NCBI GenBank assembly: GCA_964614345.1
Contig: CAZTLP010000004.1
Location: 8,605-72,604 of the forward strand
Origin: AEGEAN-183 sp964614345
GTDB lineage: Bacteria; Pseudomonadota; Gammaproteobacteria; Magnimaribacterales; Magnimaribacteraceae
Direction: 5' to 3'
Length of the DNA stretch: 64,000 nucleotides
The first letter of the stretch is position 1. Each line of letters starts with the position of its first letter. The notes below the pieces were generated by a model. It was not told the DNA's origin. It ran no database searches and was given only the letters and a program-made list of their open reading frames with translations. Shown piece by piece: positions 1 to 8,204 of the stretch. A program made the position numbers and the translations under genes.

Positions 1-567
1 TTTTTTAGTTCCTCCTGCAATTCCTATTACTCGACAACCTTTAATTTTGGCTATTTGTCCTGCGACAGAACCTGTAGCTCCTGCAGCACCAGAGATGACA
101 ACAGTTTCTCCTTCCTTGGGCTCTCCTACATCAAGTAAGCCAAAATAAGCAGTTAAACCTGTTACTCCATAAACACTCAAGGAAGCGGTGGGAGGGATAT
201 TATCTGGAATTTTAGAGGCATTCATAAAACCCGCTTTACCGTCAGAAATCGCGAATTCTTGCCATCCAAAACTACCTTGCACTATGTCACCTTCAGTGAA
301 ATCAGGAATGTTAGATTCAATTACCTGCGAAATAGTACTTGAACGCATAACTTCTCCTATTTGAACAGGAGGCATATAACTTTTCATATCATTAAGCCAA
401 CCTCTTTGGGTTGGATCAAAGCCAAAATAGAGATTTTTTAGCAACATTTGGTCTTCTTTTAGTTCTTCTAATTCAGATTCTCTAAACTCAAAATTATCCT
501 TACTCACCATGCCTTGAGGTCTAGATGACAAAACCCATTGTCTATTTTTTAAATTTTTTCTTGTCAT
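1..567 (-). CDS. NADP-dependent oxidoreductase, MDR/CurA-like (3' part beyond window)
   Basis: The first 189 codons of a zinc-independent medium-chain dehydrogenase/reductase run off the left edge. The N-terminal half carries the substrate-domain segment FGFDPTQRGWL, and the nucleotide fold follows with GAAGATGSVAGQIAK near residue 160, typical of the CurA/prostaglandin-reductase-like branch that reduces alkenals and enones with NADPH. It starts 6 nt after the stop of the carotenoid-oxygenase gene, so the two are almost surely co-transcribed; reduction of an oxygenase product is a reasonable guess. The C-terminal part is not visible, so family membership is clear but the substrate is not. Confidence 0.85.
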   Translation of the reverse strand, partial: MTRKNLKNRQWVLSSRPQGMVSKDNFEFRESELEELKEDQMLLKNLYFGFDPTQRGWLNDMKSYMPPVQIGEVMRSSTISQVIESNIPDFTEGDIVQGSFGWQEFAISDGKAGFMNASKIPDNIPPTASLSVYGVTGLTAYFGLLDVGEPKEGETVVISGAAGATGSVAGQIAKIKGCRVIGIAGGTKK

Positions 568-573
568 AATTAA

Positions 574-1977
574 TTATTCTCCCTGTCGCCAGTTTCCATG
601 AAAACCATAAGGTATTCTGTGAGGTAATTTAGCAGTGGCTATGGGTCCTGATGATACATCCATAGCATTGAATATTAATAAATCGGATCTATTTTCAATT
701 CCTCTATAAGCCAAGGCTATTAAGTACCCATCACCTTCTTCAGCTTCATTTGATGAAGGAATAAAAACAGGTTCTCCAACAGCGTCTTCTTTATTTAGAG
801 AATAGAATTCTTTTTTGTTTGTTTGATGATCATGATGAGCTATAGAGTTGAAGCCTATTCCGGGAGGATGATCACCTATGCTTGCCGCATAAAATCCATG
901 CCTATAATTAAGCATGCTAAACCTCTCATCCAATCTAGGAAATTCACCTATATCTTCATCTAGGCAGTTTTTATTTATCTTTCCTGAGTTTGAAGATAAA
1001 TCTATTTCCCACCTATTAAGTCTGGCCTCAGCTTTCCTTGGATCCGGTGTAGATCCGTCAGCATGAGGAAATAATGGAGCTTCTTCAAATTGCATCATAT
1101 CGGCAATGATCTTATCTCCATCTGTATAAGCATTCATTGGATGGAATACATAACAAGGATCATCTTCAATCCATTTAATATCTTCAACGGATCCATTTCT
1201 TGGCATAACACCAATATAGCTAGGCATCTGTCCATTCCAAGCAATAGGGGCATTACCCTTTATAGCCTCTTCAAAATCAATAATTAAGGGGAAGATAGGA
1301 AAGATTACATGTTCAGAGGTTACAATAAAATCATGAACCATACTCGAGTAAGGAGCGTTAAACTCAGAATAGTTAGTTAATTTTCCAGCTGCATCTACAA
1401 CAAAATAAGTCGTCTTTTTATCACCAAAGCCATAACTAAAAGCAACCATCTCTCCAGTTAAAGGATCAATCTTAGGATGTGCTGTCATAGGTGAAAGCAG
1501 TTTGCCTTCGTAGTTATATGTTCCAATCGATTCCAGAGTTATTGGATCAATTTCAAATGGAGGATGTCCTTCTTCAAGAGCCAAAAGTTTATCTCCATGA
1601 AAGACAATATTAGTATTTGCGGTTCCATCTTCTCCCTCTGGGTTCCATTCAGGATCTGGGTCCATAGGGTTTAGCAAGTTCACTAAAGATCTTCCTGCTT
1701 TTCTCTCTTGTTTCCATTTAGAAGTTTGAACCCATCTATTTTTGTAAGAAACTTTTCCATTCTCAAAATGAAAGGCATGAATCATTCCGTCCCCCCCAAA
1801 CCAATGATAATGACCTCCTCTTGGAGGGAATTGGGGATCAGGACCATTCCTATAGTAGCTTCCAAATAAATCTTGAGGTATTTCTCCCTCTACTACGAGA
1901 TCATTCAGATCACATTCCATCCTCAAAGGTGCATAGTTTCCTTCTAAATTAGGATGGCTTGGGTAGGTAGTCGTCAT
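574..1977 (-). CDS. Carotenoid-cleavage oxygenase family protein (RPE65/CCD/stilbene dioxygenase)
   Basis: A 467-residue protein of the non-heme iron carotenoid-cleavage dioxygenase family, which splits conjugated or aryl double bonds with O2 to give aldehydes. The four iron-binding histidines of the seven-bladed propeller can be placed at H167 (MTAHPK), H215 (MVHDF), H279 (YVFHPMNAY) and H460 (GFHGNW) close to the C terminus. The early YYRNGPDPQF and HWFGGDGMIHAF segments are also family hallmarks. No signal peptide is seen. Substrate (carotenoid, apocarotenal or lignostilbene) cannot be read from the sequence. It is followed by an MDR reductase with a 6-nt gap. Length is normal for bacterial members. 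Confidence 0.9.
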   Translation of the reverse strand: MTTTYPSHPNLEGNYAPLRMECDLNDLVVEGEIPQDLFGSYYRNGPDPQFPPRGGHYHWFGGDGMIHAFHFENGKVSYKNRWVQTSKWKQERKAGRSLVNLLNPMDPDPEWNPEGEDGTANTNIVFHGDKLLALEEGHPPFEIDPITLESIGTYNYEGKLLSPMTAHPKIDPLTGEMVAFSYGFGDKKTTYFVVDAAGKLTNYSEFNAPYSSMVHDFIVTSEHVIFPIFPLIIDFEEAIKGNAPIAWNGQMPSYIGVMPRNGSVEDIKWIEDDPCYVFHPMNAYTDGDKIIADMMQFEEAPLFPHADGSTPDPRKAEARLNRWEIDLSSNSGKINKNCLDEDIGEFPRLDERFSMLNYRHGFYAASIGDHPPGIGFNSIAHHDHQTNKKEFYSLNKEDAVGEPVFIPSSNEAEEGDGYLIALAYRGIENRSDLLIFNAMDVSSGPIATAKLPHRIPYGFHGNWRQGE

Positions 1978-2019
1978 ATTTTTCTTCCTTAAATTTTTAT
2001 TAAGTTTAACAAGAGACAG

Positions 2020-2619
2020 TTACTTTTTGTTAAGTAAATATCTGACAAATAAGAGAAAGGCAACAGCTAGAGCTATAAACCCGGCGGCTAAAGTTAGGTT
2101 ATCTGATCCTTCTAAAGCAGTCTTTGCTGCAAAATAACCTGGCAGTGTGTAGACGGGTGCCCAAATCAGACCAGAAATCAGATCTACAAAAATAAAAGTT
2201 CTCAAATCCATGGACAATGAGCCAACTGTAATTGGAATTAAGGGCCTAATAGGCCCAACAAACCTGCCTAAGAAGACACCCGGTATCCCATAACTTTTAG
2301 AAAATTTACGACCTTGTTCTAGCCAAGAAGGGTTGTTATTAAATGGCCAGATACTATCTATTTTATTACTTAAATATTTTCCTATAAGAAAACTAAAAAT
2401 ATCTGCTAGACAACTAGATAGATACACCAGAGATACTACTTGAAAAATTGAAAGATCAGTTGAGGCAGCCAATCCTGATATAGCTGCTAACAAAACTACC
2501 CCAGGAATAATTATTCCAATTAAAGCGAATGATTCTATAAATGCAGCTGAACACAAACCTAGAATTATCCACTCAGGGTTTTGTTGCAACCAGACGGTTA
2601 CTGCTCCAATATCAAACAT
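2020..2619 (-). CDS. DedA family membrane protein
   Basis: A 199-residue polytopic inner-membrane protein. It shows the DedA/SNARE-associated (VTT) signature: an N-terminal re-entrant hydrophobic stretch with ESFALIGIIIPGVVLL around residues 29-44, then the conserved GRFVGPIRPLIPITVGSLSM block near residues 119-138. The latter contains the conserved Arg residues of the DedA family. Family members act as proton-coupled flippases or transporters for lipid carriers and affect envelope homeostasis. It is 42 nt upstream of the carotenoid oxygenase on the same strand and divergent from the nadD operon. The exact cargo is unknown. Confidence 0.88.
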   Translation of the reverse strand: MFDIGAVTVWLQQNPEWIILGLCSAAFIESFALIGIIIPGVVLLAAISGLAASTDLSIFQVVSLVYLSSCLADIFSFLIGKYLSNKIDSIWPFNNNPSWLEQGRKFSKSYGIPGVFLGRFVGPIRPLIPITVGSLSMDLRTFIFVDLISGLIWAPVYTLPGYFAAKTALEGSDNLTLAAGFIALAVAFLLFVRYLLNKK

Positions 2620-2627
2620 CCTATAAT
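2598..2627 (+). promoter_or_regulatory. Candidate promoter for the nadD operon
   Basis: A perfect -10 hexamer TATAAT lies at 2622-2627, with a weak -35-like TTACTG at 2598-2603 (18-nt spacer). It is the best promoter-like sequence before the small ORF and nadD, and it overlaps the 5' end of the divergent dedA gene. Seen by eye only; the -35 match is poor. Confidence 0.35.
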
Positions 2628-2665
2628 CCGTTTTTTGAATTCACTTTCCTATAGAATATTTGATT

Positions 2666-2797
2666 ATGAAAGATAGTAAAGATAATAGTTCCTATATGGA
2701 ATTGTCAGGCAGTGAAGCTAAATCAGCTTCAGAAGTTCTTTCTACTTTTAAATATTTAGTTGAGGGTAATTCTGAACTACGGGGGTATTTAATTTAA
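2666..2797 (+). CDS. Possible small protein (43 aa) upstream of nadD
   Basis: An ATG-started ORF of 43 codons (begins MKDSKDNSSYMELSG, ends ELRGYLI) fills the gap between the likely promoter and nadD and stops 3 nt before the nadD ATG. It is hydrophilic, Ser-rich, has no signal peptide or membrane segment, and I do not recognise it. No clear Shine-Dalgarno sequence precedes it. The close spacing to nadD would allow translational coupling, but the ORF may simply be untranslated leader. Conservation across relatives would decide. Confidence 0.3.
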   Translation: MKDSKDNSSYMELSGSEAKSASEVLSTFKYLVEGNSELRGYLI

Positions 2798-2800
2798 TCA

Positions 2801-3445
2801 ATGCCAAGAATAATCGGTGTCTTTGGTGGTACTTTTGACCCTGTTCATAATGGTCATGTACTAACTATCTCAGAATTGTTAGAGAAATTACCCTTTGAAA
2901 AGATTTTGGTTATTCCTAATTTCAAGCCACCGCATAGAGAGAGCTCTCAGGTCTCCTACAAACATAGATATGAAATGACCTCCTTAGCATTTAAAGATAT
3001 ACCAAAAACTACTGTGGATTGCAGAGAGTATCTTAGAGAGGGTCCATCTTATGCCATAGAAACAGTTAAGGAAGTAATGACTAAGGAAGAAGAAGCCAGG
3101 GTAGTTATGATAGTGGGTTCAGATTCTTTTGTTGACATACATTCCTGGCACAAATGGAAAGAGCTGATTGATCTGGTAGATTTTGTGATCATGAAAAGAC
3201 CGGGTTCACCACTTTCAAAAAATAACAAAGCAAAAGATCTAGTTAATATTGAAGGGTTTAAAAAAGATTTATTTGAAGACAGGCAATTAAATATTTTTGA
3301 AATTGAAGTTGCTCCCTTTAAAATTTCTTCTTCATCAATTAGAGAGAAGATTGCTAAAGGTAAGAAAATCGATCATCTTGTTAATAAGCATGTTGAAGAA
3401 TATATAAAAGAACATGGTTTATATGGCTCAGAAAGTTTTACCTAG
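2801..3445 (+). CDS. nadD: Nicotinate-nucleotide adenylyltransferase
   Basis: Transfers AMP from ATP to nicotinate mononucleotide to give deamido-NAD, a cytosolic step of NAD synthesis. The nucleotidyltransferase alpha/beta-phosphodiesterase motif GGTFDPVHNGH sits at residues 9-19 with H16 and H19, and the second signature ISSSSIREKI lies in the C-terminal quarter. At 214 residues it matches the usual length. It heads the operon nadD-rsfS-rlmH-mrdA-rodA typical of gammaproteobacteria, and its 3' end overlaps rsfS. Confidence 0.96.
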   Translation: MPRIIGVFGGTFDPVHNGHVLTISELLEKLPFEKILVIPNFKPPHRESSQVSYKHRYEMTSLAFKDIPKTTVDCREYLREGPSYAIETVKEVMTKEEEARVVMIVGSDSFVDIHSWHKWKELIDLVDFVIMKRPGSPLSKNNKAKDLVNIEGFKKDLFEDRQLNIFEIEVAPFKISSSSIREKIAKGKKIDHLVNKHVEEYIKEHGLYGSESFT

Positions 3446-3767
3446 CAAATTAAGAGACCTTGTATCAGCTAGCCTTGATGAACTAAAGGCTGTTGATCCT
3501 GTCACAATTAATGTAAAAAAATTAAGCAGCTTTACAGACTATATGATCATAGCCACTGGTACTTCTAATAGACATATACAGTCCATTGGAGAAAAGGTTC
3601 TTGAAGACCTTAAGGTCAAGGATATTAAGCCTATCGGACTGGAAGGAGAGGGAAGTGAGGAGTGGGTACTTATAGATATCGGAGATGTTGTTTTGCATCT
3701 AATGTCTGCTAAAGCAAGAACTTTTTATGATCTGGAAAGTCTTTGGGATCCTGATTTGGGCAGATGA
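3414..3767 (+). CDS. rsfS: Ribosomal silencing factor RsfS
   Basis: A 117-residue Iojap/RsfS protein that binds uL14 on the large ribosomal subunit and blocks subunit joining in slow growth. The diagnostic core is visible: SSFTDYMIIATGTSNRHIQSI, then EGEGSEEWVLIDIGDVVLHLM and FYDLESLW at the end. The first ATG at 3414 overlaps nadD by 32 nt; a second in-frame ATG at 3423 (MAQKVLPSK) gives a more typical N terminus and may be the true start. It overlaps rlmH by 4 nt, implying coupled translation. Confidence 0.95.
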   Translation: MVYMAQKVLPSKLRDLVSASLDELKAVDPVTINVKKLSSFTDYMIIATGTSNRHIQSIGEKVLEDLKVKDIKPIGLEGEGSEEWVLIDIGDVVLHLMSAKARTFYDLESLWDPDLGR

Positions 3768-4231
3768 AATTTCATATAATTGCTATAGAAGGGAAAAGGC
3801 CTTTGTGGGCAAAAACTGCTTTTGAGGATTATCAACAAAGATTCGATCAATCAATACAGATTAAATGGTCTGGTATTAAACCAGATCGTAATACCAGATC
3901 CCTAGGCAAGAAGAAAAGAATTTTTACGGAAGGTAAAAAACTTCTTAAATCTGTTAACAAAGACACCACTATCATTGCGCTAAATAAAGAAGGTGTGAGT
4001 TGGACTACTTTAAAATTAAAAGAAAAATTTAATCAATGGTTAACTTCATCTAAAGATGTTTCTTTTTTAATTGGGGGTCCCGAAGGTTTAAGTGAAGAGT
4101 GCCTTAACTCATCCAATGAGATCTGGTCACTATCACCTCTTACATTTCCTCATTCATTAGTTCCTATTATTCTCATTGAACAACTTTATAGAGTTTGGTC
4201 AATTGAAAAGAATCACCCTTATCACAAATAG
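3764..4231 (+). CDS. rlmH: 23S rRNA pseudouridine-1915 N3-methyltransferase
   Basis: A 155-residue SPOUT methyltransferase (YbeA/RlmH) that methylates pseudouridine 1915 in helix 69 of 23S rRNA. The SAM-binding knot is clear: LIGGPEGLS in the middle of the protein and the C-terminal block LSPLTFPHSLVPIILIEQLYR ending in NHPYHK, nearly invariant in the family. Length matches E. coli RlmH. It overlaps rsfS by 4 nt and mrdA begins 3 nt downstream, the classical RsfS-RlmH-MrdA order. Confidence 0.96.
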   Translation: MKFHIIAIEGKRPLWAKTAFEDYQQRFDQSIQIKWSGIKPDRNTRSLGKKKRIFTEGKKLLKSVNKDTTIIALNKEGVSWTTLKLKEKFNQWLTSSKDVSFLIGGPEGLSEECLNSSNEIWSLSPLTFPHSLVPIILIEQLYRVWSIEKNHPYHK

Positions 4232-4234
4232 AAA

Positions 4235-6079
4235 ATGTCGGAATTTTTGAATTTAGATAGAGAGAAAGAATCTCAAACTAAGCTTACAAACAGGTCAAAA
4301 TTTTTGTTTTTACTAATAGGACTATTTGGGATTGTTACTCTTTTTCAGATATTTAAATTAACTGTTCTAGATTCAAGCCTATATACAACAATCTCAGATG
4401 AAAACAGAATCGTTAATGTACCTATATATACCTCTAGAGGATTGATAAGACTTTCTAATGGCGAGATAGTCACTGAGAATATAGTTTCTCAAGCCTTAAC
4501 AATATCGCCCTCCAAGATCAAGGATATTGACCAAACATTAAAAGAATTAAAGAAAAGTCTCATTATCAATGAAAAACAACTGTTAGCCTATAAAGAGAAA
4601 TCCTTTAGTAAACAATCTCAGTATGAAAGGCTAGTTCTTGCTCAGAACTTGTCTCAGGAACAAATAGCAAGGTTCTCTGTAGAAAGTGAAAGATGGCCAG
4701 ATTTATCTATTGAGGCGAGACTTATGCGTTTTAATCTATTTGGACCTACCTTTTCGCATGTACTTGGTTACGTGGGACAGATAAGTCGCGAAGAAATAGA
4801 AGATAGCATGAGTTTTTCTTACCCTCTTTCTTTTCAAATAGGGAAATCTGGAGTTGAAAAGTCTTATGAAGAGCAAATGAGAGGAGGAGTAGGCTATAAG
4901 ACTATTGAAGTAGATGTTCATGGAAATGAAGTAAGAGAATTAACAAGAGTTATACCAAAAAAGGGAAGCGATATTTATCTTACTTTGGATAAAGATCTAC
5001 AGGAGCTTGCAAGAAGTGAGTTAGGGGGCAGGAAAGGAGCTGTGGTAGCCCTAGACCCGAATAATGGATTTATAAAAGCCCTTGTTAGTGGTCCAGACTT
5101 TAATCCTAATATTTTAAATAAAACTGAGGCAGGTGATTTAGATATCATTCTTAATGATCTAGAAAGTCCTCTTTTTAATAGAGCTATTTCAGGGAGTTAT
5201 CCTCCTGCCTCAACCATTAAACCCTTCATAGGTCTTCTTGGTTTAAAAGAAGGTGAGATAGATTGGAATACCACAATCCAAGATGAAGGTTTCTTTCAAT
5301 TAAATGAAGAAGGAAGAAAGTATAGGGGTTGGAAGGAAGAGGGGCACGGTCAAGTAAATTTAACAAAATCTATAATTGAATCTTCTGATGTTTTCTTTTA
5401 TCAACTTGCTGCCCAGTTAACAGTAGATCGTATAGCTACCTTTTTAGAAAAATTTGGTTTCGGTCTTAAAACTGGAGTGGATTTGTATGCGGAAGCAGAA
5501 GGGGTATTACCTGATAGAAAATGGAAATTAGGAGCTATAGGAGAATCTTGGTTTGTAGGAGACACAGTAAATATGGGCATAGGGCAGGGTTACATTTCTA
5601 GCACACCTTTGCAACTTGCCTTAGCTGTCTCTTCAATTGCAACAAGAGGAAAGATTTATAAACCCAAGGTAGTAGTTAAAGTAGATGAAACCATAAAAGA
5701 AAAGGAGATTTTTCTAGAAATTGATTCAATTAAAGAATCTGATTGGGAAAAATTAGAAAGCTCAATGGTTTCAGTGATTTCCGACTGGAGAGGAACGGCA
5801 TTCAATTTAAATGAAATAGCCAAGAATAAAATTGCCGGCAAAACAGGAACAGCTCAAATTAAAAGTCTTACTGATGAGGAGCTCACAGTAAAAGAAGAGT
5901 ATGAAGACATAAGACAAGAAGTGAGTAATAGAGACCACGCTTTATTTGTGGGATATGGTCCTGTCCCCGAACCTAAACTAACTGTAGTTGTGATAGTAGA
6001 AAATGGAGAATCTGGGAGCGCTATTGCTGCTCCTATAGCTCAAAAATTAATTGATAAGTACTTATCAAAGAATAATTAA
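4235..6079 (+). CDS. mrdA: Penicillin-binding protein 2, elongasome transpeptidase
   Basis: A 614-residue class B PBP that cross-links peptidoglycan during lateral wall growth, anchored in the inner membrane by one helix (about residues 22-43) with a periplasmic catalytic domain. Active-site motifs can be placed: SxxK at S326-T-I-K329 within SYPPASTIKPF, the SxD/N motif at S383-S-D385 (ESSDVFFYQ), and KTGTAQI in the C-terminal part. The pedestal segment with GKSGVEKSYE near residue 203 is typical. Start ATG is 3 nt after rlmH and the stop abuts rodA directly, so it is translated together with its glycosyltransferase partner RodA. Confidence 0.96.
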   Translation: MSEFLNLDREKESQTKLTNRSKFLFLLIGLFGIVTLFQIFKLTVLDSSLYTTISDENRIVNVPIYTSRGLIRLSNGEIVTENIVSQALTISPSKIKDIDQTLKELKKSLIINEKQLLAYKEKSFSKQSQYERLVLAQNLSQEQIARFSVESERWPDLSIEARLMRFNLFGPTFSHVLGYVGQISREEIEDSMSFSYPLSFQIGKSGVEKSYEEQMRGGVGYKTIEVDVHGNEVRELTRVIPKKGSDIYLTLDKDLQELARSELGGRKGAVVALDPNNGFIKALVSGPDFNPNILNKTEAGDLDIILNDLESPLFNRAISGSYPPASTIKPFIGLLGLKEGEIDWNTTIQDEGFFQLNEEGRKYRGWKEEGHGQVNLTKSIIESSDVFFYQLAAQLTVDRIATFLEKFGFGLKTGVDLYAEAEGVLPDRKWKLGAIGESWFVGDTVNMGIGQGYISSTPLQLALAVSSIATRGKIYKPKVVVKVDETIKEKEIFLEIDSIKESDWEKLESSMVSVISDWRGTAFNLNEIAKNKIAGKTGTAQIKSLTDEELTVKEEYEDIRQEVSNRDHALFVGYGPVPEPKLTVVVIVENGESGSAIAAPIAQKLIDKYLSKNN

Positions 6080-7207
6080 ATGTCCAGTAAAGCGCCTCTT
6101 GATTATCAGTTAAATACTTCCTTTGGAAGAAAGAAGTTTACTTTATCAAACTTATTAATAGACCCAATTTTAGTTTTCTCATTATTAACCATTCTAATTT
6201 TTGGTCTTTTTGTTCTGTTTAGTGCCAGTGGTCAAACAACAGTTATGGTTATGAAACAATCCATTTATATAGCTATAGGCCTATTACTGATGTTTTTTAT
6301 TTCTAGATTAGATCAGAGTGTTTATAAGAGTTTTCTAATGCACCTCTTTTGGTTGGGATTAATACTTTTAATTTGGGTTTTATTATTTCCAGCGGAAGGA
6401 TATAAAACAGACCGTTGGATAGATTTGGGTTTTATAGGTTTTCAACCCTCTGAGGTTATTAGGCTTCTATTGCCGTTAGCAGCTGCTTCTTATTTAACTA
6501 GAAACCAGAGAAGTCTTACAACTAAAGATTGGTTTGTTGTGCTAGTGGCAATTTTTAGCTGCAGCTATCTTGTTTTTAAACAACCAGACCTAGGTACTGC
6601 ACTAATAGTACTAGCATCAGGGTGTATTCCAGTTTTTTTAGCAGGATTTCCTTTGTTAATCGTAATCATATTTATAATGGTAGTGATAATATCTTCACCA
6701 TTCCTTTGGGCTAGCCTAACTCCTTATATGCAGCAGAGGGTTGTTACCTTATTTAATCCAGAGTCTGATTTGCTTGGTGCTGGATGGAATATCTCTCAAT
6801 CTAAAACAGCTATAGGTTCAGGTGGTTTTTGGGGAAAGGGCTATTTAAACGGAACGCAAAGTCAGTTAGATTTTATTCCCGAAAGTCATTCAGATTTTAT
6901 TTTTTCTGTTATAGGAGAAGAGTTTGGGTTCTTAGGGATTTTCTTACTCTTGATGTTATATGGCGTAATTCTTTATAGGGTGTTTAAGATTGCTCTAAAT
7001 TCTTCTACAGAGTTTTCCAGGTTAGCAGCTACCTCTATTGGGTTTATCTTTTTAATTTTCCTATGGATCAATGTATCAATGACTGTTGGTACGCTCCCAG
7101 TTGTAGGTGTACCTCTACCGCTTGTTAGTCAGGGGGGGACTTCGATCCTTATTCATTTGGTTGCTTTTGGGTTTGTTTTATCGATGAAAAGAAGACAAAC
7201 TTGGTAA
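6080..7207 (+). CDS. rodA: Rod shape-determining peptidoglycan glycosyltransferase RodA
   Basis: A 375-residue SEDS-family polytopic membrane protein that polymerises lipid II in the elongasome and works with PBP2, encoded immediately upstream with no intervening base. Visible hallmarks are the periplasmic-loop segment GYKTDRWIDLGFIGFQPSEVIRL, the KQPDLGTALIVL block, and FIPESHSDFIFSVIGEEFGFLG in the third quarter. The C terminus has PVVGVPLPLVSQGGTSIL. All are conserved in SEDS proteins. About ten hydrophobic segments can be counted. Length is close to E. coli RodA (370). Confidence 0.96.
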   Translation: MSSKAPLDYQLNTSFGRKKFTLSNLLIDPILVFSLLTILIFGLFVLFSASGQTTVMVMKQSIYIAIGLLLMFFISRLDQSVYKSFLMHLFWLGLILLIWVLLFPAEGYKTDRWIDLGFIGFQPSEVIRLLLPLAAASYLTRNQRSLTTKDWFVVLVAIFSCSYLVFKQPDLGTALIVLASGCIPVFLAGFPLLIVIIFIMVVIISSPFLWASLTPYMQQRVVTLFNPESDLLGAGWNISQSKTAIGSGGFWGKGYLNGTQSQLDFIPESHSDFIFSVIGEEFGFLGIFLLLMLYGVILYRVFKIALNSSTEFSRLAATSIGFIFLIFLWINVSMTVGTLPVVGVPLPLVSQGGTSILIHLVAFGFVLSMKRRQTW

Positions 7208-7211
7208 AAAT

Positions 7212-8195
7212 ATGAAGCATTTTTTATTATTTCTTTTAATTGTTAGCACAATTTTTTCTTTTGAGATAAAAGCGGATGAGTTTATTCCTTATCAAAATAG
7301 AGCTGAAGTAATTGATTTTATTGAAATGATGCATAACAAGCATGGGTCTGATAAACAAGAACTGAAAGAATTATTTTCTAGTGTCAATTTTCAAGAACGT
7401 GTTGTCCGAATAATGAATAGACAACCGGAAGGCACAATGACTTGGTCAAGTTATAAGAACATGATGGTTACCGATGACAGAATAGATGCTGGGAAACAAT
7501 TTATTAGTTTGTATAAAGAAGATTTAAAACGTGCTGAAGATATCTATGGAGTTCCAGCATCAATAATAGCTTCTATTATTGGAATAGAAACAAGGTACGG
7601 AAAAGTTACTGGGAATATTAGGGTTTTAGATTCACTAAGTACTTTGTCTTTTGATTACCCAAGAAGAGCTAAATTTTTTAAAGTCCAACTAGAAGAATTC
7701 CTTTTACTAGCTGAAGAAGAAAACTGGAACCCTACTAACATAAAAGGATCTATAGCAGGAGCTATGGGATTTGGCCAATTTATGCCTGATAGTTATAGAA
7801 ACTATTCTGTAGATTTTGATTTTGATGGAAAAAGAGATATTTTAAATAATCCTGTAGATGCAATAGGAAGTGTAGCCAACTTTTTAAATAAAAAAGGTAA
7901 ATGGGAACCAAATACAAAAATTGTATTAAAAGCAACTCTCAATGGGGAAAGGCCTAAGCTTAAATCAACTTTTAAACCATATATTAAGGTTTCTGATTTA
8001 AAGTCTTTAGGTATTTCACCAGTAGCAAAGTTGCAAAATCAATTACGGGTTATTCCTATAGAGTTAGAGATAGAGAAGGGTTATGAATATTGGTTGGGTT
8101 TAAAAAATTATCAAGCTATATCAAGATATAATAGGAGTAAGCTATACATTATGGCAGTTTATGAGTTTAGTGAATCTTTAGCTGAATTCTTTTAA
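7212..8195 (+). CDS. mltB: Lytic murein transglycosylase B-type
   Basis: A 327-residue secreted family-3 lytic transglycosylase that cleaves the MurNAc-GlcNAc bond with formation of 1,6-anhydroMurNAc. A signal peptide of about 21 residues precedes the mature protein. The catalytic glutamate is E126 in IIGIETRYGKVTGN. The peptidoglycan-binding block AGAMGFGQFMPDSYRNYSVDFD and the EF-hand-like DFDFDGKRDI loop also match Slt35/MltB. There is no lipobox Cys in the signal region, so it may be soluble in the periplasm. It lies 4 nt after rodA. The rlpA gene often found here is absent. Confidence 0.93.
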   Translation: MKHFLLFLLIVSTIFSFEIKADEFIPYQNRAEVIDFIEMMHNKHGSDKQELKELFSSVNFQERVVRIMNRQPEGTMTWSSYKNMMVTDDRIDAGKQFISLYKEDLKRAEDIYGVPASIIASIIGIETRYGKVTGNIRVLDSLSTLSFDYPRRAKFFKVQLEEFLLLAEEENWNPTNIKGSIAGAMGFGQFMPDSYRNYSVDFDFDGKRDILNNPVDAIGSVANFLNKKGKWEPNTKIVLKATLNGERPKLKSTFKPYIKVSDLKSLGISPVAKLQNQLRVIPIELEIEKGYEYWLGLKNYQAISRYNRSKLYIMAVYEFSESLAEFF

Positions 8196-8204
8196 TAAAG
8201 AGAA

